Part shown: piece after piece, positions 1 to 11,739 of the stretch
Layout of the letters: each line of letters starts with the position of its first letter
Numbering within the stretch: position 1 is the first letter of the stretch
Source of the DNA: Dryobates pubescens
Lineage: Eukaryota; Chordata; Aves; Piciformes; Picidae
Assembly (NCBI RefSeq): GCF_014839835.1
Contig: NC_071621.1
Location: 16,951,402-17,015,401 of the forward strand
Length of the DNA stretch: 64,000 nt
Direction of reading: 5' to 3'
Position numbers and translations under genes: made by a program
Notes under the pieces: generated by a model
What the model saw: only the letters and a program-made list of their open reading frames with translations
Databases searched by the model: none
Told to the model about the DNA's origin: nothing

Positions 1-61
1 GAGAAGGCGGTGGCGCCCTGCCGGCGCTCAGCACCGGGCCCGAGCCAGCAGGAGGCCTCAA

Positions 62-1395
62 GGACGTCCAGGCCTCCGTCGCCTCCAGCACCTAAAACTC
101 TCCATCATCTTCAACCCTCCATTATCTCCAACTCTTCATCTTCTCCCACCCTCCATCGTGTCCAACCCTCCATCATCCCCAGCCCTTCAGCATCTCCAGC
201 TCTTCATCTCCAGCCCTTCAGCATCTCTAACTCTCCATCATCCCCAGCCCTTCAGCATCTCCAGCTCTTCATCTCCAGCCCTTCAGCATCTCTAACTCTC
301 CATCATCCCCAGCCCTTCAGCATCTCCAGCTCTTCATCCCCAGCCCTTCATCATCTCTAACTCTCCATCATCCCCAGCCCTTCAGCATCTCCAGCTCTTC
401 ATCTCCAGCCCTTCAGCATCTCTAACTCTCCATCATCCCCAGCCCTTCAGCATCTCCAGCTCTTCATCTCCAGCCCTTCAGCATCTCTAACTCTTCATCA
501 TCTCCAGCTCTTCAGCATCTCCAGCTCATCTCCAGCCCTTCAGCATCTCTAACTCTCCATCATCCCCAGCCCTTGAGCATCTCCACCTCTTCATCTCCAG
601 CCCTTCAGCATCTCCACCTCTTCATCTCCAGCCCTTCATCATCTCTAACTCTCCATCATCCCCAGCTCTTCAGCATCTCCAGCTCTTCATCTCCAGCCCT
701 TCAGCATCTCTAACTCTTCTTCATCTCCAGCCCTTCAGCATCTCTAACTCTCCATCATCCCCAGCCCTTCAGCATCTCCAGCTCTTCATCTCCAGCCCCT
801 CATCTTCTCCACCTCTTCATCTCCAGCCCTTCATCATCTCTAACTCTCCATCATCCCCAGCCCCTCATCTTCTCCATCTCTTCATCTCCAGCCCTTCAGC
901 ATCTCTAACTCTCCATCATCCCCAGCCCTTCAGCATCCCTAACTCTTCATCATCCCCAGCTCTTCAGCATTTCCAGCTCTTCATCTCCAGCCCTTCATCA
1001 TCTCTAACTCTCCATCATCCCCAACCCTTCAGCATCTCCAGCTCTTCATCTCCAGCCCTTCAGCATCTGTAACTCTCCATCATCCCCAGCCCTTCAGCAT
1101 CTGTAACTCTCCATCATCCCCAGCCCTTCAGCATCTCCAGCTCTTCATCTCCAGCTCTCCATCTTCTCCAACTCTTAATCTCCAGCCCTTCATCATCTCT
1201 AACTCTCCATCATCTTCAGCCCTCCACCATCTCCATCATCTCCAACCCTCCATCACCTATAGCTCTCCAACATCTCCAACCCTCCATCATCTCCAACCCT
1301 CCATCACCTACAGCTCTCCATCATCTCTAACCCTCCATCATCTCTAGCTCGATCTCATCTCCAACCCTCCACCAGCTCCAACCTTCCATCACCTC
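62..1395. repeat. Pyrimidine-rich minisatellite, FHIP1B intron
   Basis: Degenerate tandem repeats built from CAGCCCTTCAGCATCTC, TAACTCTCCATCATCCC and CAGCTCTTCATCTC blocks, about 45-50 bp per higher-order unit. The + strand is almost free of G. The array lies 3' (in FHIP1B direction) of that gene's first coding exon, so it is probably intronic. The open frame at 10-360 is repeat only. Confidence 0.9.
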
Positions 1396-1436
1396 CACCA
1401 GCTCCATGGCCTCAACCACCCCCACCCTTCCATGGC

Positions 1437-1560
1437 CTCCAGCACCACCATGTGCCCATGCCCCACCTGTGCCCATGTCCCACTTGTACCCACCTCCCAC
1501 CCGTGCCCATGCCCCACCTGTGCCCATCTCCCACCTGTGCCCATGCCCCACCTGTGCCCA
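1437..1560. repeat. Short CCCATGCCCCACCTGTG tandem array
   Basis: About seven 18-bp-scale copies of CCCATGCCCCACCTGTG. The last copy abuts and supplies the FHIP1B exon donor (CACCTG read on the minus strand), so the array starts exactly at the splice site. Confidence 0.75.
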
Positions 1561-1680
1561 GTGGTTCTTGAAGACCATCAGGCAGGTCTCGGGGTCAGCA
1601 GTGATTGGGCTCTGCAGGCTGGCACCGCGGGGGGCACGGTGCCCACCCGCCCGTGGGTGCAGCTTGGTCAACCAACTCAT
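1552..1680 (-). CDS. FHIP1B: FHIP1B (FAM160A2) first coding exon, partial gene
   Basis: FHIP1B is the FTS-Hook-FHIP complex subunit that links early endosomes to dynein through Hook proteins. This exon encodes 43 residues beginning MSWLTKLHP and containing ADPETCLMVFKNHWAQ, which closely matches the conserved N-terminus of vertebrate FHIP1B. ATG is at 1680-1678. The exon ends at 1552 before a GT donor (1551-1550), and an AG acceptor can be placed just before the ATG. Later exons must lie left of base 1, beyond the 1-1400 array. In mammals FHIP1B lies beside CNGA4 and is divergent from it, exactly the arrangement here. Inference: the non-coding first exon and promoter lie in the CpG island at 4240-5550. 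Identification rests on one short exon plus synteny. Confidence 0.8.
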
Positions 1681-1789
1681 CCTCTGTGCAGCTGCTGGCA
1701 CCTGGGCAGGCTCACGGGCATGGGTGGCACCCTGGGGACCTTCTCTCCATGCTGTGGGGACAAGGTGGGGCTCAGAGGTTGGGTGGCAC

Positions 1790-2960
1790 AAGGGTGGCAC
1801 CTGGGACATTGAGATGGTACAAGGGTGGCACCTGAGACAATGGGATGGCACCAGGGACACTGAGGTGGTACCAGAATGGCATCAGGATGGCACCTGACAC
1901 ACTGAAGTGGCACCAAGGTGGCACCAGGATGGCACCTGGGCCACTGGGATGGTGCTATGTTGGCTCATGACACATTGGGATGGCACCAGGTTGGCACCTT
2001 GGACAGTGGGATGGCATCAGCGTGGCACCTGGCTCACTGAGGTGGCACTAGAATGGCACCTGACCCACTGGGATGGCTCCAAGGTTGGCACTGGGGCCAC
2101 TAGGATAGCTCCAAGGTGGCACCAGGCATACTGGGGTGACACAGGGGCCACTGGGATGCCACCAGGGTGGCACAGGGGGAGTGGCACAGGGGGAGTGGCC
2201 CTGCCACCATCCCCAGCTCTGCACTTTGACCCTGAAACCCAGCTGTGGCCAGTGGCACCACCATTGGCACCGGTGCCACCCTGCAAGCCAGCCCCTGGCA
2301 CCCATGGTTGGGACCTGGTTGCCCAGTGGAGGCTGCTGGCCCTGGTCACCCTGATGCCACCCTGGCACTAGCATAGCACCTAGGCCACTGGAATGGCTCC
2401 AAGGCTGGCACCTAGGCCACAGGGATGGCACTACAATGGCACCTGGGCCAACAGGATGGCACTGAGATTGGCACCTGGGCCACTGGGATAGCACCAGGAT
2501 TAGCACCCAGGCCACTAGGATGGCACTAGAATGGCATCTAGGCCACTGGGATGGCACCTGGCCCCCTGGGATGCCACCAAGGTGGCACCAGGCACACTGG
2601 GGTAGCACAGGGGCCACTGGGATGCCGCCAGGGTGGCACAGGGGGAGTGGCACAGAATGAGGAAGTGGCACAGGGGGAGTGGCACTGCCACCACCCCCAG
2701 CTCTGCACTTTGACCCTGCAACCCAGCTGTGCCCAGTGGTATCACCACTGGCACCGGTGCCACCCTGCAAACCAGCCCCTGGCACCCATGCTGAGGATCT
2801 GGGTGCCCAGCAGTGGGTTCTGGTCCTCGTCACCCTGGCACAGGGATGGCACTGGGGGGCAGCTGGCTTATGTGGCACCCCCCCTGGCACAGGCCCCAGG
2901 GGGATTGAGAGGTTGCTGCAAGCGGTGCCAGCCTAGGTGTGGCTCTCAAGTGAACCTGGG
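1790..2960. repeat. GGCACC-based array with an internal 0.24-kb duplication
   Basis: Irregular repeats of GGGATGGCACCAGGATGGCACC type. Within them 2106-2350 and 2577-2835 are two copies of one longer segment (shared CCCAGCTCTGCACTTTGACC and GGCACCGGTGCCACCCTGCA), so a larger unit was duplicated on top of the small one. Confidence 0.8.
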
Positions 2961-3199
2961 ACGTGCCCAATGCCATAGGCACTGAGTGGCACACACCAGG
3001 AGCAGCCCAGGCCACAGACTGGCATAGCACATGGCCAGTGCCACCCCAGTGCCACCCTCATGCCCGGTGCCAGGACCTGACAAGAGACTGGCACAGGTCA
3101 AGGGGCTCCTGGGAGTGGGTGGCACCAGGCAGAGGGTGGCATTGGGCAGGGGAGTGACAGCAGGCAGAGAGCTGGCACCAGACATAGGAGATGGCACAG

Positions 3200-4205
3200 A
3201 GGTGGCACCAGACACATACAGGGGTTGGCACTGAGGTGGCACCAAGCATTGGAGGGACAGCAGGAACAGTGACCATGAGGCTGGCACTGGGTGGGGGGAG
3301 TGGCACTGGGATGGCACCAGGAGGGCCAGGTAGCACGGGGTGTGGGGGTGGCACTGGGCATGGGGTGGCACTGTGCACTGGGGTGACACCGGGCATGGGG
3401 GTGGCACTGGGCAGAGTGGGTGGCACTGGGCAGGAGGTGATACTGGGCACTGGAGTGGCACTGGACAGAGTGGGTGGCACAAGGCAGAGTGGGTGGCACT
3501 AGGGTGACACTGGGCACTAGGGTGGCACTGGACATAGTGGGTGGCACTGGGCAGGGGATGACACTGGGCACTGGGCAGAATGGGTGGCACTGGGCAGAAT
3601 GGGTGGCACTGGACAGTGGGTGGCACTGGGCAGGGGATGACACTGGGCACTGGGCAGAATGGGTGGCACTGGGCAGAGTGGGTAGCACTAGGCAGATACT
3701 GAATAGAGTGGGTGGCACTGGGCAGAATGGGTGGCACTGGACAGTGGGTGGCACTGAGCAGTGGGTGGCACTAGGCAGGTACTGAATAGAGTGGGTGGCA
3801 CTGGGCAGGGGATGACACTGGGCACTGGGCAGAATGGGTGGCACTGGGCAGAATGGGTGGCACTGGGCAGGTACTGAATAGAGTGGGTGGCACTGGGCAG
3901 GGGATGACACTGGGCACTGGGCAGAATGGGTGGCACTGGGCAGAATGGGTGGCACTGGGCAGGTACTGAATAGAGTGGGTGGCACTGGGCAGGGGATGAC
4001 ACTGGGCACTGGGCAGAATGGGTGGCACTGGGCAGAATGGGTGGCACTGGGCAGGGGATGACACTGGGCACTGGGCAGAATGGGTGGCACTGGACAGAGT
4101 GGGTGGCACTAGGCAGGTACTGAATAGAGTGGGTGGCACTGGGCAGGGGATGACACTGGGCAGAGTGGGTGGCACTGGACAGAGTGGGTGGCACTGGACA
4201 GAGTG
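3200..4205. repeat. GGGTGGCACTGGGCAG minisatellite
   Basis: Tandem units of GGGTGGCACTGGGCAGAAT alternating with AGGTACTGAATAGAGT and GGGGATGACACTGGGCACT blocks, giving a higher-order period of roughly 95-110 bp. Three or more near-identical higher-order copies occur between 3690 and 4150. All open frames on both strands here (for example 3098-4090) are repeat products. Confidence 0.9.
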
Positions 4206-4239
4206 GTGCCACTGATCCCAGGGGGTCCATTTCTGTGAC

Positions 4240-5550
4240 TCTCCATGCCTGGTGGGCGCCATCCCTCTCCCCTGTCCCCCCACTGACACTCCCCACTCCC
4301 CGGTGCCCACTCTGGTGCCCACCCCGGTGCCACCGGGACCCCCCCTTACCCACAGCGCCACCTACCCGGGGTCAAGGTCACGGCAGGTCCTGTCCGGTCA
4401 GCACCGGGCCTGGAGAAGGGGAATGGGGAGGAGGGGATTGGCACTGGGCACGGGGCTGCACCACTCCGGTGCCCACCCGGTGCCCTCCCAGTGGCCCTCA
4501 GGACCCCCTCCGTGCCTCTCGGTACCCCTTCCCCCGGTGCCATGCCCCCTGCTCCATTCCCCCCCAAAGCGGTGCCCTCTGCTTGTCCCTCCCGGTGCTC
4601 CTCGGTGCCCCCCCGGCGATGCCCTCCCGGAGCCCCTCGGTATCCCTCCCCCGGTGCCATACCCGCTGCCCGCCCCCCCGCCTCCAAGCGGTGCCCTCCG
4701 GTTGTCCCTCCCGGTGCCCCTCGGTGTCCCCCTCTGCGATGCCCTCCCGCTGCCCCTCGGTGCTCCCCCCGCCGCGATGCCCTCCCGGTGTCCCCTGCTC
4801 CAGGTCAGGCCAAACTCCTTCCCCCCCCACTAAACCGGGATCCCCCCGGGGCCGCCCCGCCCGGCATCACCACCTCCCTCCCCGCCCCCTCCATGAGGAC
4901 ACCCCGGGGCCCGGTACAACCGGGAACGGAGCCCCCGGTTGCAGCCTCCTCAGGGTCCCCCCCCCACAGCCCCTCCCCGGCTTCCCCCCACCCCCGGGTC
5001 CGCTTCCCCTCGGTCTCCAAGTCCTGGTCCCCCCTTCCCGGTGCCAATTTCCTGCGCCCCAGGTCCCGTTGCCGGTGTCCCGGTTCCGGTGTCCTCCTTC
5101 CTTCCCCTCCCGATTCCCCTTCCCAGTTCAGGTTTCCCCGCCGGTTCCCAGGGTCAGAGCCCATTTCCCCATCTCCGGGGTCCCATTCCCGGGGTCCCGG
5201 TGCCGATTTCCCCTCACTCCCTCCCCCTCCCCCCAAATTCCCGCTCCCGGTTTCCCACCCCCGTTCCCTATTCGCGGTTGTCCGGGTTCCGGTCCCGGTT
5301 TGCCCCTTCCCCTCTCCCGGCTTCCCCTGGTCCCCCTTTCCTGGACATTTCCCAGCCCCGGTTGCGATTTCTTCCTCCCGTTCCCGGTCGTCGCCGTCCC
5401 CCGCTCACCGCCCGCCCCCGCCGCAGGCCCCCCTCTCCCGCCGCCATCTTCCCGCCGCCGCCGCCCGACGCAGCGCAAGCGGCGGCTCCGCCCCCGGACA
5501 CGCCCACCGCCCCTCCAGCCCCGCCCGCAGCCAACCAACGCCCGCCCCCG
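4240..5550. promoter_or_regulatory. CpG island, candidate FHIP1B promoter
   Basis: GC-dense, CpG-rich and largely non-repetitive, in contrast to the arrays on either side. At 5443-5452 the minus strand reads AAGATGGCGG, the YY1-type element common just downstream of vertebrate start sites, and GC boxes (CCCCGCCC) follow to its right. The orientation suits a minus-strand gene, and FHIP1B coding begins 2.6 kb further along that strand. The island may also serve CNGA4. No exon or start site can be defined from sequence alone. Confidence 0.5.
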
Positions 5551-5554
5551 GACC

Positions 5555-6960
5555 CCAACCCCGCCCACAGAGCCCCAATCCCTAACCCCCGGACCTCAAA
5601 CCCCGCCCACAGCCACCCAGCCCCCGCCCCCGGACCCCAACCCCGCCCACAGAGCCCCAATCCCTAACCCCCGCACCTCAAACCCCGCCCACAGCCACTC
5701 AACCCCCGCCCCCGGACCCCAACCCCGCCCACAGAGCCCCAATCCCTAACCCCCGCACCTCAAACCCCGCCCACAGCCACCCAGCCCCCGCCCCCGGACC
5801 CCAACCCCGCCCACAGAGCCCCAATCCCTAACCCCCGGACCTCAAACCCCGCCCACAGCCACCCAGCCCCCGCCCCCGGACCCCAACCCCGCCCACAGGG
5901 CCCCAATCCCTAACCCCCGGACCTCAAACCCCGCCCACAGCCACCCAACCCCCGCCCCCGGACCCCAACCCCGCCCACAGAGCCCCAATCCCTAACCCCC
6001 GCACCTCAAACCCCGCCCACAGCCACCCAGCCCCCGCCCCCGGACCCCAACCCCACCCACAGAGCCCCAATCTCTAACCCCCGGACCTCAAACCCTGCCC
6101 ACGGCCACCCAAACCCCGCCTACAGCCATGCAACCCCCGCCCCTAGACCCCGACCCCACCCACAGAGCCCCAATCCCTAACCCTCAGACCTCAAACCCTG
6201 CCCATAGACAACCAACCCCCACCCCTGGGCCTTAAACTCCGCCCACAGAGCCCCAATCCCTAGCCCCCGACCTCAAACCTGGCTCACAGACAACCAACCC
6301 TCACCCACAGCGAACCAAACCCCGCCCCCGGCCCATAAACTCCGCCCACCGCGACCCAAACCACACCTACCACTCACAAGCCTCACCCACAAGGACCTAA
6401 GCCCCTCCTGCTGCCCCCCAAACCCCACTCACAAGGAGTAAACCCCCCCCACCGCCCACAGCCCCTCCACCAATACCAAATCCCACCCACAGGGACATAA
6501 ACTGCGGCCCCTGGCCCTAAACCCCACCCACAGGGGCCTAAACCCCTCCCACTGCCCCATAAACCCTACCCACATGGACCCCAGCCACACAGGGTCAAAT
6601 CCTGCCCGCAAACCCCATCCAAAGGGGCCCAAACCCCGCCCACATTGACCCAACCCCCTCCCATAGAGCCCTAAACTCCACCCACAGTGACCTAAACTCC
6701 TCCCACCATCCACAAACCCCGCCCACTGCCCGCAAACCCCCCCACCAGGAGCTTTTAGCTGTGCCCCCAAACCCCGCCCACAGCATTCCAACCCCCACCT
6801 CTGGGCCCTAAACCCCACCCACAGCAGCCTAAACCCCGCCCACAATGCCTTAAACCCTGCCCCTCAGTGCCTTAAACCCCGCCCACTGACCACAAACCCC
6901 GCCCACAGCGATGGAAACCCTGCCCACACAGCCCAGGTCCTGCCCAATGCAGGCCCCGAC
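5555..6960. repeat. About 81-bp CCCCGCCC minisatellite, decaying rightwards
   Basis: Seven to eight well-kept units of about 81 bp (CCCCGCCCACAGAGCCCCAA, TCCCTAACCCCC, GGACCTCAAACCCC) to about 6060, then increasingly diverged copies to about 6960 with CpG decaying to TpG or CpA. The well-kept end is nearest the CpG island, and each unit carries GC-box-like CCCCGCCC. Confidence 0.85.
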
Positions 6961-6964
6961 AGTG

Positions 6965-7600
6965 CCCCAAATGTGCCCACTCTGTGCCCCCTCAAATGTG
7001 CCCACTTTGTGCCCCAGAGGTCCCTACTTTCTGCCCTAAATTTTGCCCACTTTGTGCTCAGAATGTGCCCCTTCTGTGCCCCCCAAATGTGCCCACTTTA
7101 CACCACTGTATGCCCCAAAGGTGCCACCTTGTGCCCTAAATTGTACCCACTTTGTGCCCACTTCATGCCCCAAACTGTTCCCACTTTGTGCCCACCCTGT
7201 GGCCCAAAATGGCCCCACTTGGTGCCCAACCCATGTTCCAAAACTTTCCATCCTCTGCCCACCCTGTGCTCAAAATATGCCCAACCTTTGCCACCCTATG
7301 ACAACCCTGTGACCATTCTGTGCCCAGCCCATGCCCAAAATGTGCCCACCCCATTGGCTGTGCTGCACGGTGGGCACAGTTAAGGGGGAGGTTTAGAGGA
7401 TGGGGAGGGCAAGGCCCCAATCCAGGCACCCCCTGAAATGGGCACAGCCTGAATCAGACACTCCCAAACTGGGCACCCCCTGAACTGAGCACAGCCTGAA
7501 CTGGGCACCCCCTGAACTGGTTAAACCCAAACTGGGCACCCCCTGAACCAGACAGTCCTAAAACTGGGCACCCCCCAAAATGGGCACTGCCCCATGGCCC
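6965..7600. repeat. TGTGCCCACTTTGTGCCC and CTGGGCACCCCCTGAA arrays
   Basis: 6965-7350 is a loose array of GTGCCCAC(TTT)GTGCCCC units, the same motif family as the array downstream of CCKBR. 7430-7600 holds short CTGGGCACCCCCTGAAC repeats. 7600-8415 is GGCAC-rich with GGCACCGGGACT repeats at 8080-8290. No exon was recognised in it; a CNGA4 5' exon could be hidden there. Confidence 0.7.
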
Positions 7601-8415
7601 TGGATGCCAGACCAGGCACTGGGCACCACCCTGGGCACCAGCAGCTGGCACTGTGACCTCACTGTGCCCACCTGCACTGGGCACCTGTCTGTGCCCATGC
7701 ACTGGGGGCCCCTGGCAGCAGGCACTGGGCACCATCCAGCATACCCAGTGTATGCCAAACGCCACCACTGTGCCACTCCAAGTATGCCTTGTGCTGCAGC
7801 ATTGCCAACCTGGCATCCCAGTAGGCTCAGTTGGCACCTCAGGGAGCTCCTGTTGCCAGGATGTACCCAGTGCTGGCAGTGCCATGTGATGAGGTCCTGC
7901 TGAGGGACTGCCCTCAGTGCCAGGCTTGGGCAGTGACACCTGATGGGTGCTAGGGGTGGGTGCCAGGGACCCTCCTTGGTGCCCACAGGGCAGGATGCAG
8001 AGGATCAGTGCCCAGCTGGCACACTGCTGGGACTGGTGCCAGGTGCATGGCACCACTGGAGTCATTGGCACCACTAAGCGTGGCACCGAGCCTAGCACTG
8101 GGACCGGCACAGGGACTGGCCTCAGGAATGCCACCAGCACTGGCACTGAGCCTGGCAGCAGGACAGGCATTAGGCCAGGCACCAAGCCTGGTACAAGCAC
8201 CACTACTGGGATGGGCAACAACACTGGCACTGAGACTGGCACCGGGACTGGCACCGGGACTGGCACCAAGACTGGCACCGGCCACAACTGGTGGTGAGCA
8301 GAGAGTGTGGGGTGGGATGCCACAGGCCCAGTGCCAGGGTGGGGGGGGTGCTAGACTGGGTACAGGGTGACCCTGAGGTGCCCATGTCCCCCCCAACCCT
8401 CCTTCACCTTGGCAG

Positions 8416-11400
8416 TGCCAGTTTTGAGAACTGGACCCTGGACCCCTCAGGGGATTGGTACTGCAGGTGGCTCATCCTGATGGCACTGCCAGTCCTCTAC
8501 AACTGGATCATCCTCATCTGCAGGTGCCAGGGGGTGCCCAGGGTGGGCTCAGGGTGGTGAGGGGGGTGGCACCCTGGGGGTGATGCCAGCTGTGCCCTCC
8601 TCCCCAGGGCCTGCTTCTCCGAGGTGCAGGTGGCACACGCGGGGCTGTGGCGCTGGCTGGATGGCATCAGCGACACTTTGTACCTGCTGGACATTGGCAT
8701 CAGGCTCCACACGGGTCAGTGCCCGTGCCTGGCACTGTGCCCTGGCACCACAGTGGCCCTGCATGCATCCTCACCCCTCTCCTGGCACCCACTGGGTGCT
8801 TCCTCACCCACCCTCTGACCCCTAGGCACTGGGCACCCCTTGGTTCCTTCCCCACCCACCTCTGGATGCCCACTGGGTGCTTCCTCACCCACCCTCTGAC
8901 CCTGGGTACTGAGTCCAGGAGGTGGGTGGAGAAGGACCACGCCCTGGGCACCCCACCCACGCCCATCACCCCCGGTTGGCACTGACTGGGTACCCCTCCC
9001 CCTGCAGCTTTCTTGAACGAAGGCCTCCTGGTCCGTGCCCGGGGCCGCATCTGGCGCCGCTACCTCCGCTCCTCCCTCCTGCCCTGGGACTTGGCCTCCC
9101 TGCTGCCCACCCACCTCCTGCACCCTTCCCCCCTGGCCCGTGCCAACCGCTGCCTGCGGGCACCCCGCCTCTGGGAGGCGGCGGAGCGCTGGGAGACTCG
9201 CAGCGGGCACCCCAACGCCTTCCGGATGGCCAAGCTGCTGCTGTGCCTCCTGGCAGCCATCCACTGGCACTCCTGCCTCTACTTCGCCCTCTCCGCCCAC
9301 CTGGGCTTGGGCACCGACCCCTGGGTGTGCCCCAACGCCAGCCGCCCCCTGCGCCGCTACCTCCACAGCTTCTACATCTCCACCCTGGTGCTGGCCACCG
9401 TCGGGGACACGCCGGTGCCAGGGCGCCAGGAGGAGTTCCTCTTCCTCACCTTCGGCTTCCTCCTGGCCGTCCTGGGCTTCGCCACCCTGGCCGGCAGCGT
9501 CAGCTCCGTCCTCTCCGACCTGCTGGCGGCCGATGCCATCTTCTACCCGGACCCCGCCCCGCCCCGGCGCTACCTGAGGGCTCAGGGAGCTGGCACCGCG
9601 CTGGCACGGAAGGTGGCCAGGTGGCACCAGCACCTGCGGGCGGAGCGCAAGCTGCCGGCCGAGCTGCGGGTGCTGAGCTTCCTGCCGCGGGGGCTGATGG
9701 CAGAGGTGGTGGCAGAGGTGCACCTCCCCGCCCTGGCACGGGTGGGCATCTTCCAGGGCTGGCAAGAGGGGGTGCTGAGGCAGCTGGTGCTGAAGCTGCG
9801 CCCCCAGGTGTTCATGCCAGGGGAGTTCGTGTGCCGCCGAGGGGACGTGGGCAGGGAGATGTTCTTCATCCGCCAGGGCAAGCTGGCAGTGGTGGCAGAG
9901 GATGGCATCACCCAGCTGGCAGTGCTGGGCCAGGGCGGGTACTTCGGGGAGATCAGCCTCATCAGCATCAAGGGTGAGGGGCGTGGGAAGTGAGGAGGGG
10001 GCACCAGGGGCACCCGGGGCATCCTCCACCTCTCTCTGAGCAGCCTTGACCTCCACCCAGCCCCATGGTGCCACCAGAACCCTCTGGGCAGCCTTGACCT
10101 CCACCCAGCCCCATGGTGCCACCAGAACCCTCTGAGCACTCTTGACCTCCACCCAGCCCCATGGTGCCACCAGAACCCTCTGAGCAGCCTTGACCTCCAC
10201 CCAGCCCCATGGTGCCTCCAGAACCCTCTGAGCAGTCTTGACCTCCACCCAGCCCCATGGTGCCACCAGAACCCTCTGGGCAGCCTTGACCTCCACCCAG
10301 CCCCATGGTGCCACCAGAACCCTCTGGGCAGGCTTGACCTCCACCCAGCCCCATGGTGCCACCAGAACCCTCTGGGCAGCCTTGACCTCCACCCAGCCCC
10401 ATGGTGCCACCAGAACCCTCTGGGCAGCCTTGACCTCCACCCAGCCCCATGGTGCCACCAGAACCCTCTGAGCAGTCTTGACCTTACCCAGCCCCATGGT
10501 GCCACCAGAACCCTCTGGGCACCCTTGATCCTAACACAACCCCTTGATCCCACCCCAACCCCTTGGCCCTCTTTGACCTCACCATAACCTCTTGGCTCCC
10601 CTTGACCCCACCTCAACCTTTTGACCCCACCCCAACCCCTTGGTCCTCCTTGACCCCACCCCAACCCCTTGGTCCTCCTTGACCCCACCTTGACTCCTGG
10701 GTGCTCCTGGAGCCCACCAGCACCTCCTGCTCTGCAGGGAACACCTCGGGGAACCGGCGCACGGCCAACATCCTGAGCATTGGCTACTCAGACCTCTACT
10801 GCCTCTCCAAGGAGGACCTGACCGAGGTCCTGGCCGAGTTCCCCAGCGCCAGGACCATGCTGGAGGCCAGGGGCAGGCAGCTGCTGCTGGCCATGGGCAA
10901 GTTGGACCTCCAGGCAGAGGCCAGGGAGGTGGCGGCCCAGGAGGAGGCCGAGAGGTGGCTGCAGGAGCTGGAGATGGCCCTGGAGGGGCTGCAGACAAGG
11001 GTGGCCAGGCTGGTGGCCCAGCTGGAGGCCAGCGCCCTCAGAATGGCCCTCAGGGTCCAGCACCTTGAGGGACGCATCCGGTGCCGGCAGCCTGGCCAGG
11101 GACGGGGTCCTGGTGGGGCAGCAGGTCCTGGGTGGAGACAAGGTCCTGGTGGGGGACAAGGTGCTGGTGGGGCAACAGGTCCCAACAGGGGACAGGGTCC
11201 TGGTGGGGTACAGAGTCCCACCAGAGCTCAGGGTCCCCCCACGACACAAGGTCCCACCCAAGCTCAGGGTCCCCCCGGAGCTCAGGGTCCCCCCACAACA
11301 CAAGGTCCCACCCAAGCTCAGGGTCCCCCCAGAGCTCAGGGTCCCCCCAGGACACAAGGTCCCACCCAAGCTCAGGGTCCCCCCAGAGCTCAGGGTCCCC

Positions 11401-11735
11401 CCAGGACACAAGGTCCCACCCAAGCTCAGGGTCCCCCCAGAGCTCAGGGTCCCCCCAGGACACAAGGTCCCACCCAAGCTCAGGGTCCCCCCAGAGCTCA
11501 GGGTCCCCCCAGGACACAAGGTCCCACCCAAGCTCAGGGTCCCCCCAGAGCTCAGGGTCTCAGGGGGGTTCAGGGTCCTAGGAGAGCACAAGGTCCTCTC
11601 AGGGTGCAGGGTCTCAGAGGACTTCAGGGTCCCACCAGGGCACAAGGTCCCTCCATGGTCCAGGGTCCTTCTGGGGTTCAAGATCCCCCCAGATCTCGGG
11701 GTCCCCGTGGGGGAGGGACAGGCCCCCGGCAGTGA
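8416..11735 (+). CDS. CNGA4: CNGA4, cyclic nucleotide-gated channel subunit alpha-4 (5' end not found)
   Basis: CNGA4 is a modulatory subunit of the olfactory cyclic nucleotide-gated cation channel in the ciliary plasma membrane. Four exons join in phase: 8416-8523 (S1, after LDPSGD), 8608-8714 (S2), 9008-9973 (S3-S6, pore and most of the cyclic nucleotide-binding domain) and 10738-11735. The selectivity filter reads ATVGDTP; VGDTP instead of IGETP is typical of CNGA4. The binding domain has the phosphate cassette GGYFGEISLISIKGN, then ANILSIGYSDLYCLSKEDL and a leucine-zipper coiled coil. These exons give about 725 residues, against 575 for the whole human protein. The excess is a Gly/Pro/Gln repeat tail (from about 11085) that may or may not be translated as shown. 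The start codon lies in an unrecognised upstream exon. The family call is secure, the C-terminus is not. Confidence 0.92.
10020..10530. repeat. 48-bp minisatellite in the last CNGA4 intron
   Basis: About ten copies of a 48-bp unit (CAGCCTTGACCTCCACCCAG, CCCCATGGTGCCACCAGAAC, CCTCTGGG) between the donor at 9974 and the acceptor at 10737. The minus-strand open frames across it are artefacts of a unit length divisible by three. Confidence 0.95.
11085..11730 (+). repeat. In-frame 54-bp repeat in the CNGA4 C-terminus
   Basis: From 11085 the frame becomes Gly/Gln-rich, and from about 11215 to 11560 it consists of 18-residue (54-bp) units GPPRTQ-GPTQAQ-GPPRAQ, themselves three 18-bp subunits, repeated about six times. 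Imperfect copies continue to the stop at 11733-11735. The unit is a multiple of three and stays open in the CNGA4 frame. Confidence 0.85.
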
Positions 11736-11739
11736 GGGT

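Noticed and set aside
4169-5749. 526-codon open frame across the CpG island
   Set aside because: Pro/Ser-rich translation of GC-rich sequence, open in several frames at once, running into the 81-bp array. CpG-island artefact.
5555-6180. CCCTAACCCC in each 81-bp unit as interstitial telomere repeat
   Set aside because: Only one hexamer per unit and no TTAGGG runs; coincidence of a C-rich unit.
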